A stretch of 64,000 nucleotides of DNA from contig NZ_FTOP01000010.1 of NCBI RefSeq assembly GCF_900156785.1, forward strand, positions 1-64,000, read 5' to 3'. The position numbers were made by a program, and so were the translations under genes. The notes beneath the pieces were generated by a model, which worked only from the letters and a program-made list of their open reading frames with translations, made no database searches and had not been told where the DNA came from. The DNA comes from Belliella pelovolcani. GTDB lineage: Bacteria > Bacteroidota > Bacteroidia > Cytophagales > Cyclobacteriaceae. Shown here in pieces: positions 15,978-25,104 of this stretch; positions within the stretch are counted from its first letter, which is position 1; each line of letters opens with the position of its first letter.

Positions 15978-17132
15978 CTAGTTTTCGGTAAGCTTCACCT
16001 TCTTCAGGATTTTTTGATTTACTTCTGGCTTAATGGTAGATTTTTTCTTCATTCTTACCGAAAGAATTGGCGGTGCTTGACTAGTGATGACTTTTACCCT
16101 TCTAAGTGTAATTACATCTAATCTTAAGCCTAAAACTGCAGCCAGTATCGCAATAGAGGGCACCAAAACATGATCACTCATCTGGGCTCCTAAAAACATG
16201 ATTCCGACAAAAAACAACATGATTCCCACCATTGCAAGCGCAACTTGATCATGCCTCAAACCCATTCTCATCATAAAATGATGAATGTGACTTTTATCAG
16301 CTGAGAATGGCGACTTACCTCTTCTAATTCTTTTGGTAAAGATTCTACAAGTATCGTATATAGGAACGATTAACAATGCCAATCCAGAAGCAATAGGTGC
16401 ATTAAACTTCCAACCTTCAGATGCCAGCATATTTCCGTTGGTATCTACAAACAGAATAGCCATCACAGAAAGAGCAAAACCTAAACTCAGAGAACCTGTA
16501 TCACCCATAAAGATTTTGGCAGGATGCCAATTGAAAATCAAAAAGGATAGTACACCACCAACTATGATTAAAGCAAACATGCTATAAGCTATCATATCAG
16601 CTTCCCAAAACCACCAACCCAAAAAAGTAAATGCGACTACCGAAATCGAACCAGCTAAGCCATCTAGTCCATCTATCAAATTAAAAGAATTGGTCAATCC
16701 TACAATAGTGAAAATAGTAATCACATAGCTGACTAATTCTGGTATTTCATAAACTCCCAAAAATCCATAAAGACTCGTAAATCGAATATCACCAAATATG
16801 ACTACAATGTATGCTGCTACAATTTGACCGAGGAGTTTTTGCCATGCTGTCAGGTCTACAAGGTCATCCCTCAAACCTAAAAGAAATATCAACCCAAATG
16901 ATGTTAGGAAAAATCTCAACTCAACCATTTGATTCAGTGAAAACCACGTGATGACTGAAATAAATATTCCAATAACAAAGCCAACTCCACCCATAGAAGG
17001 GATAAATCCATTATGAATTTTCCTCCCTCCTGGAGCGTCTATCATTTTAAGTTTTTTGAAAACTAGGATTAGAACCGGAGTCAAAAGAAATCCGATAATA
17101 AATGCTGTGCTGAGTGCTAGAAAAGTAACCAT
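15978..17132 (-). CDS. WecA/TagO-type undecaprenyl-phosphate sugar-1-phosphate transferase
   Basis: A 384-residue polytopic membrane enzyme with about ten helices that moves GlcNAc-1-phosphate (or a related HexNAc) onto undecaprenyl phosphate. Family marks in order: DAPGGRKIHNGFIPSMGG near 32-49, LRDDLVDL near 86-93 (metal-binding Asp-Asp), NLIDGLDGLAGS near 150, FMGDTGSLSLGF near 206, and the SHIHHFMMRMGL His loop near 276. A basic cytoplasmic tail ends the protein. It provides a second, structurally unrelated initiating transferase next to the PglC-like one. A near-consensus promoter stands 17 bp upstream of its ATG. Confidence 0.9.
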   Translation of the reverse strand: MVTFLALSTAFIIGFLLTPVLILVFKKLKMIDAPGGRKIHNGFIPSMGGVGFVIGIFISVITWFSLNQMVELRFFLTSFGLIFLLGLRDDLVDLTAWQKLLGQIVAAYIVVIFGDIRFTSLYGFLGVYEIPELVSYVITIFTIVGLTNSFNLIDGLDGLAGSISVVAFTFLGWWFWEADMIAYSMFALIIVGGVLSFLIFNWHPAKIFMGDTGSLSLGFALSVMAILFVDTNGNMLASEGWKFNAPIASGLALLIVPIYDTCRIFTKRIRRGKSPFSADKSHIHHFMMRMGLRHDQVALAMVGIMLFFVGIMFLGAQMSDHVLVPSIAILAAVLGLRLDVITLRRVKVITSQAPPILSVRMKKKSTIKPEVNQKILKKVKLTEN

Positions 17133-17148
17133 AAAAAGATAATTTGCT

Positions 17149-17179
17149 CAAATGTAGAGAGATGAAATATGAAATTCAA
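17149..17179 (-). promoter_or_regulatory. Promoter of the WecA-like gene
   Basis: On the minus strand TTG (17177-17179), 20 bp, then TACATTTG (17149-17156). This is a full match to the Bacteroidota pattern, ending 17 bp before the ATG at 17132. The same -7 octamer is used by the actA and tRNA-Cys promoters. Confidence 0.75.
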
Positions 17180-17475
17180 CAAAAACAAGAAAAAGTATAA
17201 GAGCGTATCAGGTTGTAAAGAACTTATTACTTAAACCAAAAAGAAGTCTTTAGGAATTCACAGCAACAAAAACGTTTTTTGTACTTATAATTCAAGATTT
17301 TATCTTAAAAAAAGGTTTTTAATACCAGTGAAAAAAAATAGAAAAAAAATGGAGGCATATATTTGTAGAATGATCTTATGTAATAGCTTTTCAAAGAATT
17401 AATCTTCAAAATTCGATCAAGATCATTTCTAATTATGTAAATTCTTAATTAAGTCATTTAGGGCTTTCGTTCTGG
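17180..17475. other. Intergenic region between divergent genes
   Basis: About 300 bp, AT-rich, with no reading frame of note. A lone TATATTTG at 17358-17365 (plus strand) matches a -7 box and could be an extra upstream promoter for rmlA, but no -33 element accompanies it. Confidence 0.4.
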
Positions 17476-17483
17476 TAATTTTG
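17476..17483 (+). promoter_or_regulatory. Likely -7 box of rmlA
   Basis: TAATTTTG matches TAnnTTTG and lies 31 bp upstream of the ATG at 17515. No good TTTG/TTG at 19 bp is visible upstream, so the call rests on the -7 element and position. Confidence 0.5.
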
Positions 17484-17514
17484 TAATCTTCCAATCTTCT
17501 AATAGCTTAGCTTT

Positions 17515-18402
17515 ATGAAAGGAATTATTTTAGCAGGTGGCTCAGGAACTAGGCTTTACCCTATTACCAAAGGTGTATCCAAGCAACTTTTGGCTATTTA
17601 CGATAAGCCGATGATTTATTACCCTTTATCTGTGTTGATGTTAGCTGGAATCAAAGAAATCTTGATCATCAGCACACCACATGATTTACCCAATTTCAAA
17701 AATCTTTTCAACGATGGGTCTGACCTTGGTTTGCAAATCAAGTATGCAGAGCAACCAAGCCCGGATGGGCTCGCTCAAGCTTTCATAATTGGTGAGGATT
17801 TCATAGGTCAAGATGATGTATGCCTTATACTAGGCGACAATATCTTCTATGGACATGGATTGACTCAAATGTTGAAAAATGCAGTCAATACACTTTCATC
17901 TGAGAAAAAAGCTACTGTTTTTGGTTACTATGTCAACGATCCCAACCGCTACGGTGTAGTAGAGTTTGATCACAAAGGCAATGTGTTGAGTATCGAGGAA
18001 AAGCCAGAAAATCCTAAATCTAATTATGCAGTGGTGGGGTTATATTTCTATACGAATGAAGTGATAGAAATTGCCAAGCAAATCAAACCAAGCAAACGTG
18101 GCGAGCTTGAAATCACAACAGTCAATCAAGAGTTTTTGGAAAAAGGAGACTTGAAAGTAGAGTTGATGGGTCGAGGTTATGCTTGGTTGGATACGGGGAC
18201 GCACGAATCCATGTTAGAGGCTTCTAACTTCATTCATACCATAGAAAAAAGACAGGGGCTCAAGGTGGCATGTCTGGAAGAAATCGCCTTTGAAATGGGA
18301 TATATATCCAAGTCCGAATTACTTGAATTGGCCGAGCCGCTTAAGAAAAATGATTATGGTCAATACTTGATCAATAAGGCTAATAAAGGGAAAAAAGAAT
18401 AA
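17515..18402 (+). CDS. rmlA: Glucose-1-phosphate thymidylyltransferase
   Basis: A 295-residue nucleotidyltransferase that makes dTDP-glucose from dTTP and glucose-1-phosphate, the first step to dTDP-rhamnose and other deoxysugars. It carries the N-terminal [11 protein letters not shown] signature, [17 protein letters not shown], the metal/substrate block [13 protein letters not shown] near 103, YGVVEFD near 145, [18 protein letters not shown] near 161-178 and [14 protein letters not shown] near 223. The length is normal for short-form RmlA. The rmlB, C and D partners are not in the window. It follows the WecA-like gene divergently and ends at a strong terminator. Confidence 0.95.
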   Translation: MKGIILAGGSGTRLYPITKGVSKQLLAIYDKPMIYYPLSVLMLAGIKEILIISTPHDLPNFKNLFNDGSDLGLQIKYAEQPSPDGLAQAFIIGEDFIGQDDVCLILGDNIFYGHGLTQMLKNAVNTLSSEKKATVFGYYVNDPNRYGVVEFDHKGNVLSIEEKPENPKSNYAVVGLYFYTNEVIEIAKQIKPSKRGELEITTVNQEFLEKGDLKVELMGRGYAWLDTGTHESMLEASNFIHTIEKRQGLKVACLEEIAFEMGYISKSELLELAEPLKKNDYGQYLINKANKGKKE

Positions 18403-18410
18403 TTATTTCA

Positions 18411-20588
<2,178 letters not shown>

Positions 20589-20713
20589 TCAATAGGGTTA
20601 GTTTAGGTTTAAGACGAGTTTCAATACGTCTATTCTTCCGAAATTAGATCATTAAACCTCTTTAAAAAAGCTTTATTATAAAATTCAGCTCTATTTTGAG
20701 TAAAAAATTTAAT

Positions 20714-20725
20714 GCAAACGTTTGC
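20714..20725. promoter_or_regulatory. LacI-type operator-like palindrome upstream of GH97
   Basis: GCAAACGTTTGC is a perfect 12-bp palindrome with the central CG dinucleotide that marks operators of LacI/GalR-family repressors. It lies 129 bp upstream of the GH97 start in a 255-bp intergenic space. No LacI-family gene is in the window, so the regulator would act from elsewhere. Confidence 0.5.
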
Positions 20726-20840
20726 TATTTGATCAATTTTCTAAGGATATCATTTAGAAAGGAACGAAAAGGTTCAACTCGAAAAAAATAAAGTAGAAAT
20801 GATTTTGTTGAGATGACTTCAACTTATTTGATGATGCTAA

Positions 20841-21296
20841 TCAAAAGTCTTTCTTTTGGATCTTGGGGTAAAACTCTGACAGCATCATCAAAGCAGCACT
20901 TCCATACCATTCAATCAGCTCCATTTTGAGAACTCCGGCTTGAATTGCTGGATCTGTATTTGTTAATTTTTCTGCCTCAGCTTTTGTACTCACATCAAAA
21001 ACAAAAATCCCTCTTTTTTCACCTCCGTTAATAAACGGCCCTGCAAGAATCAATTTCCCCTCCTCTGCTAGTTTATTGATGTTTGCCATATGACCTTTCT
21101 GTATTTCCGCTCTTTGTTCAGGTGAATATTCCGCTACCTTATCCCCTGCCATCAAGAATGCCATGATATAAGTCTTCATTCCGTAGTCATCTGCACCAAG
21201 TTTCTTTGCTAATTCAGCATCGAAATTTTCATTCTGAGCAGTAGCATTAGATTGACAAAGCAATGTCAATGACAGAAGTAGTATAAAACTTTTCAT
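20841..21296 (-). CDS. Secreted YciI-like (YCII-related) protein
   Basis: A 151-residue protein with a signal peptide (MKSFILLLSLTLLCQSNATAQ) and then a YCII-related alpha/beta domain. Its core is MAFLMAGDKV..., the segment HMANINKLAEEGKLILAGPFINGGEKRGIFVFDV, and a final TDPAIQAGVLKMELIEWYGS. YciI proteins have a ferredoxin-like dimeric fold with a conserved His-Asp pair; the biochemical role is not known. The secreted form is common in Bacteroidota. It lies 57 bp after the TlpA-like gene on the same strand and may share its transcript. Confidence 0.8.
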   Translation of the reverse strand: MKSFILLLSLTLLCQSNATAQNENFDAELAKKLGADDYGMKTYIMAFLMAGDKVAEYSPEQRAEIQKGHMANINKLAEEGKLILAGPFINGGEKRGIFVFDVSTKAEAEKLTNTDPAIQAGVLKMELIEWYGSAALMMLSEFYPKIQKKDF

Positions 21297-21353
21297 AATT
21301 AGAGATTCTAAAGGGTGAATAAAATCTAAGTTAGCTATTTATTGCTCAAATTG

Positions 21354-21932
21354 CTACAAACCCTTGCCTATCAAGAAAGACCTGAACTCCTCCGTATCAA
21401 AATTACTCATGCCTTCTTGGTAAAATATGATTTTCCCTGCTGGGCTGACTACCAAGGTTGTAGGTATAGATTCGGATTGTAAAGATTGATTAAGCCCATA
21501 GGATGCGTGAATGATGGGAAAGCTCCATCCTTTATCGTTGAGTAATTTTTTACTTTTTTCAAAATCCTTATCCAAAGCAATCATCAAAAATTCTAGATTT
21601 TCTGTATTGCCAACTTTCTTATAAAGTTCTGAGATATGAGGCATCTCTGCTCTACATGGCGGGCACCAAGTCGCCCATAGGTTAATGAAAATTGTTTTTC
21701 CTTTATAATCTCCCAGATTAACTACTTGCCCATCTACATTTAGAAATCTACCGCTATAATCAAAGTCTAAATTCTCCTTGTTAACTAAGGTAATTTTCGG
21801 CTTGATCAATCCTGTCGAAAGCAAGACTGATTGCAGGCCACCCATGATCGGTGTAATCAGTCCAGTAAAATATAAAAAGGCAAATACTGCCAATATCAAC
21901 CCCCAACTTTTTATTTCTTTTTTCCAGTTCAT
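21354..21932 (-). CDS. TlpA-family membrane-anchored thioredoxin
   Basis: A 192-residue periplasm-facing thiol-disulfide oxidoreductase. An N-terminal membrane anchor (WGLILAVFAFLYFTGLITPIM) is followed by a thioredoxin/AhpC-TSA fold with the active-site CPPC in INLWATWCPPCRAEMP (about 87-102) and the cis-proline region SESIPTTLVV near 154. It probably keeps secreted cysteines reduced, for example in cytochrome c maturation, but no direct partner is adjacent. The upstream space (21933-22075) is divergent with tex and contains a TACCTTG string, one base short of a -7 box. Confidence 0.88.
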   Translation of the reverse strand: MNWKKEIKSWGLILAVFAFLYFTGLITPIMGGLQSVLLSTGLIKPKITLVNKENLDFDYSGRFLNVDGQVVNLGDYKGKTIFINLWATWCPPCRAEMPHISELYKKVGNTENLEFLMIALDKDFEKSKKLLNDKGWSFPIIHASYGLNQSLQSESIPTTLVVSPAGKIIFYQEGMSNFDTEEFRSFLIGKGL

Positions 21933-22075
21933 CTCAATGAAATTATCAAGGTAAAATTACCAACACATTTCCAATACCTTAGTGATAAAAGCTACAATAT
22001 CTCCAAATATCCTTTCCAAAGCTTTTTAATAAAGTCTAAATTGCGCGAACTTGAAAGGAAGTAAACACGGAAATT

Positions 22076-24319
22076 ATGAATATAGATCATTATTTGAAGA
22101 TAGCCGAGGAGCTGAGCATCAAACTCAAGCAAGTCACTGATACCATTGCATTATTGGACGAGGGAGCAACAGTTCCATTTATTTCTCGATATAGAAAAGA
22201 AGTCACTGGAAGCTTAGATGAAGTACAAGTAGCTGCCATCAGAGACCGTGCACAGCAATTGAGAGATTTGGACAAACGTAGGGAGGCTATCTTGAAATCA
22301 ATCCAAGAGCAGGGAAAACTTACACCTGAGCTTGAAAGTAAGATTAACTCAGCAGAAACCATGTCTGTATTGGAAGACCTTTATCTTCCTTATAAACCAA
22401 AGCGAAGAACCAAAGCCACCATTGCCAAGGAAAAAGGTTTGGAGCCGCTAGCAACTTTAATTTTTAAGCAAGGCTCTATTGACCTGGAAGAGGAAGCTTC
22501 AAAGTATATTTCTGAAGAAAAAGAAGTTATCAGCATTGAGGATGCTCTTCAAGGTGCCAGAGATATCATGGCAGAATGGATAAGCGAGCATGTAGAGCTC
22601 AGAAAAAAAATGCGAACGCTCTTTATCGAAGAGGGTCAATTTGTTTCAAAAGTAATTCCAGGTAAAGAGCAAGATGCCATCAAGTATAAGGACTATTTTG
22701 ATTGGTCAGAACCGATCAAGACAGCTCCTTCGCATAGGGTACTTGCTATGAGAAGGGGGGAAAAGGAATTATTTCTCATGCTAGATTCTTGCCCCGAAGA
22801 AATTTCTGCAATTACCTTGATGGACCGCTTGATTTTGGAAAATGAGGCAAATAGCTCCGTGGAGCAAGTGAAGCTTGCCATCAGGGATTGTTACAAAAGA
22901 TTGCTCAAGCCTTCCATGGAAACGGAAGTGAGACTTTACACAAAGAAAAAAGCTGACGAAGATGCCATCAAAGTTTTCACAGAGAACCTCCGACAATTGC
23001 TTTTGGCTGCCCCTCTTGGGGAGAAATCCGTCATGGCAATTGACCCTGGGTTCAGAACAGGCTGCAAAACAGTATGCTTAGGACCCCAGGGTCAATTATT
23101 GAGCTATGATGCTATTTTTCCCAATGAACCACAAAAAAGAACATCCGAGGCGGGTGCTACAATAAAAGAACTGGTACAGAGACACAAAATCGAAGCTATT
23201 GCCATTGGGAATGGAACTGCAAGCAGAGAAACTGAGTCATTTGTCAAAAGTCTAGGGTTACCAAAGCATGTCATCATCACGATGGTCAATGAAAGTGGCG
23301 CATCCATCTATTCAGCATCAGATGTAGCAAGAGAAGAGTTTCCTGACTTGGACTTGACTGTGAGAGGAGCTGTTTCGATCGGGAGAAGACTGATGGATCC
23401 ATTGGCTGAACTTGTCAAAATTGACGCCAAATCCATTGGTGTAGGTCAGTACCAGCATGATGTAGATCAATCAGCCTTGAAAAATTCCTTAGATGATACT
23501 GTGATGAGCTGTGTCAATGGAGTGGGAGTAGAAATCAACACCGCGTCCAAGCAATTGTTGACTTATGTGTCAGGCTTAGGTCCTGTATTGGCTCAAAACA
23601 TTGTGAACTATAGGACTGAAAACGGTCCTTTTAAAAGTCGATCAGAGATCAAGAAAGTACCTAGATTAGGAGAAAAAGCATTTGAGCAAGCCGCTGGATT
23701 CTTAAGAATCAGAAATGCCAAAAACCCCTTAGATGCATCAGCTGTACACCCAGAAAGATACGAATTAGTTGAGTCCATGGCCAAGAGTCTTGGTGCTAAG
23801 GTGACGGATCTGATGAGTTCCGAAGAATTGAGATCAAGGATCATCCTCAAAAATTATGTTTCGGAGACCGTTGGTTTGCCAACCCTTCAAGATATCATGG
23901 AAGAATTATCAAAGCCGGGTAGGGACCCTAGGGAGACTTTTGAGGTTTTCAATTTCCAAGAAGGAGTCAATGAAATGTCTGATTTGAAGGTGGGTATGAA
24001 ACTTCCAGGCATTGTTACCAACATCACCAAATTCGGTGCTTTTGTGGATATTGGCGTTCATCAAGACGGCTTGGTTCACTTGAGTCATCTGGCGGATAAA
24101 TTCATTAACGATCCAAACGAAGTGGTGACTGTCAATCAAAAAGTAGAAGTCACAGTCATGGAAGTAGACATCGCGAGAAAGCGAATTGGCCTAAGCATGA
24201 AGTCTGATCCTTTTGCTGAGCGAGGAAAAGCAAAAGGAAAGGCCAAACAAGAATCGGCGGTAGAAGTCGAAGGAGATTTGGCTACCAAGCTGGCAATGTT
24301 GAAAGGAAAATTCAGGTAA
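22076..24319 (+). CDS. tex: Tex-family transcription accessory / S1 RNA-binding protein
   Basis: A 747-residue nucleic-acid-binding protein of the Tex family. Order: N-terminal helical domain with VPFISRYRKEVTGSLDE, YqgF/RuvC-like domain around 318-450 (VMAIDPGFRTGCKTVCL, then IGNGTASRETE), helix-hairpin-helix segment near 505-545 (VSGLGPVLAQNIVNYRTENGPF, KKVPRLGEKAFEQAAGFLRI), and a C-terminal S1 domain (PGIVTNITKFGAFVDIGVHQDGLVHLSHL, about 643-712). Tex binds RNA and DNA and is conserved for growth or transcription in several bacteria; its exact task is unsettled. Length and layout are normal. alkB follows 106 bp downstream. Confidence 0.93.
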   Translation: MNIDHYLKIAEELSIKLKQVTDTIALLDEGATVPFISRYRKEVTGSLDEVQVAAIRDRAQQLRDLDKRREAILKSIQEQGKLTPELESKINSAETMSVLEDLYLPYKPKRRTKATIAKEKGLEPLATLIFKQGSIDLEEEASKYISEEKEVISIEDALQGARDIMAEWISEHVELRKKMRTLFIEEGQFVSKVIPGKEQDAIKYKDYFDWSEPIKTAPSHRVLAMRRGEKELFLMLDSCPEEISAITLMDRLILENEANSSVEQVKLAIRDCYKRLLKPSMETEVRLYTKKKADEDAIKVFTENLRQLLLAAPLGEKSVMAIDPGFRTGCKTVCLGPQGQLLSYDAIFPNEPQKRTSEAGATIKELVQRHKIEAIAIGNGTASRETESFVKSLGLPKHVIITMVNESGASIYSASDVAREEFPDLDLTVRGAVSIGRRLMDPLAELVKIDAKSIGVGQYQHDVDQSALKNSLDDTVMSCVNGVGVEINTASKQLLTYVSGLGPVLAQNIVNYRTENGPFKSRSEIKKVPRLGEKAFEQAAGFLRIRNAKNPLDASAVHPERYELVESMAKSLGAKVTDLMSSEELRSRIILKNYVSETVGLPTLQDIMEELSKPGRDPRETFEVFNFQEGVNEMSDLKVGMKLPGIVTNITKFGAFVDIGVHQDGLVHLSHLADKFINDPNEVVTVNQKVEVTVMEVDIARKRIGLSMKSDPFAERGKAKGKAKQESAVEVEGDLATKLAMLKGKFR

Positions 24320-24363
24320 TTCCATTCTTAAAGATCAACCTTAATACTACTCTGATCAAACCA

Positions 24364-24423
24364 AAATGTAGATTGGGAGTTACTTCTTATACGTTTGAAA
24401 AAGAGACTCCTAATCTACATTTT
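24364..24423 (+). promoter_or_regulatory. Long inverted repeat enclosing a promoter box upstream of alkB
   Basis: AAATGTAGATTGGGAGT (24364-24380) and ACTCCTAATCTACATTT (24407-24423) are inverse copies of 17 bp with one mismatch, 26 bp apart. TACGTTTG (24390-24397), a match to the -7 box TAnnTTTG, sits in the gap. The right arm ends 2 bp before the alkB ATG. It may act as an operator pair, as a hairpin covering the alkB start, or as a terminator after tex; the stretch after the right arm is only weakly T-rich. Confidence 0.6.
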
Positions 24424-24425
24424 CT

Positions 24426-25046
24426 ATGGTAAAAGACTTACTATTTGAACAAAACGAACCACTGAAAATTATTTCAGAATTAGGAGATGTGGATTATTTT
24501 CCAGGCTTTTTTTCTCCTCCGTCCTCCCAATCAATCTTCAATAGACTCATTGAAGATATAACTTGGCACCAAGAACCTATCTGGATGTTTGGTAAAAAAA
24601 TCATGCAGCCTAGGCTCACTGCTCTTTATGGGGATCCTGCTATTCCCTACAGCTACTCAGGCATCACTATGGAAACCGTAGCTTGGGACAAGCTACTACT
24701 GGATATCAAAGACAAAGTAGAACATGTCTGCAATACTGAATTTACTCACGTACTTCTCAACTATTACAGACATGGGCAAGATAGCATGGGTTGGCATCGG
24801 GACAATGAAAAATCCCTAGGCAATAATCCTGTGATCGCTTCCTTAAGTTTTGGACAGGAGAGGGTTTTCCAATTCAGGAAATACAGCGACAAAAGTGAAA
24901 AAAAGTCAATTACCTTAGGTAATGGATCTCTTCTTCTGATGCAGGGAGCTACACAAAAGTATTGGGAACACCAAGTACCTAAAAGAGCAGGTATTCAAGC
25001 TGGAAGAATAAATTTGACTTTCAGAAAAATCTTTCCCCCAAAGTAG
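24426..25046 (+). CDS. alkB: AlkB-like 2-oxoglutarate/Fe(II) dioxygenase
   Basis: A 206-residue DNA/RNA repair dioxygenase that oxidatively removes methyl groups from bases such as 1-methyladenine and 3-methylcytosine. The fold is marked by LTALYGDPAIPYSYSG, NYYRHGQDSMGWHRDNE with the iron-binding His-x-Asp pair (about 122-124), SFGQERVFQFR, the distal iron His in WEHQVPK (near 181), and the 2-oxoglutarate-binding Arg pair in GRINLTFRKI at the C-terminus. It is of the short ALKBH2/3-like bacterial type. An unusual inverted repeat with a promoter box precedes the start codon. Confidence 0.92.
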   Translation: MVKDLLFEQNEPLKIISELGDVDYFPGFFSPPSSQSIFNRLIEDITWHQEPIWMFGKKIMQPRLTALYGDPAIPYSYSGITMETVAWDKLLLDIKDKVEHVCNTEFTHVLLNYYRHGQDSMGWHRDNEKSLGNNPVIASLSFGQERVFQFRKYSDKSEKKSITLGNGSLLLMQGATQKYWEHQVPKRAGIQAGRINLTFRKIFPPK

Positions 25047-25104
25047 GTAACTGCTACATTTTCAACTCTTTTAAAGTCTTTTGATGAATTTCAAAGGCAT
25101 AATC

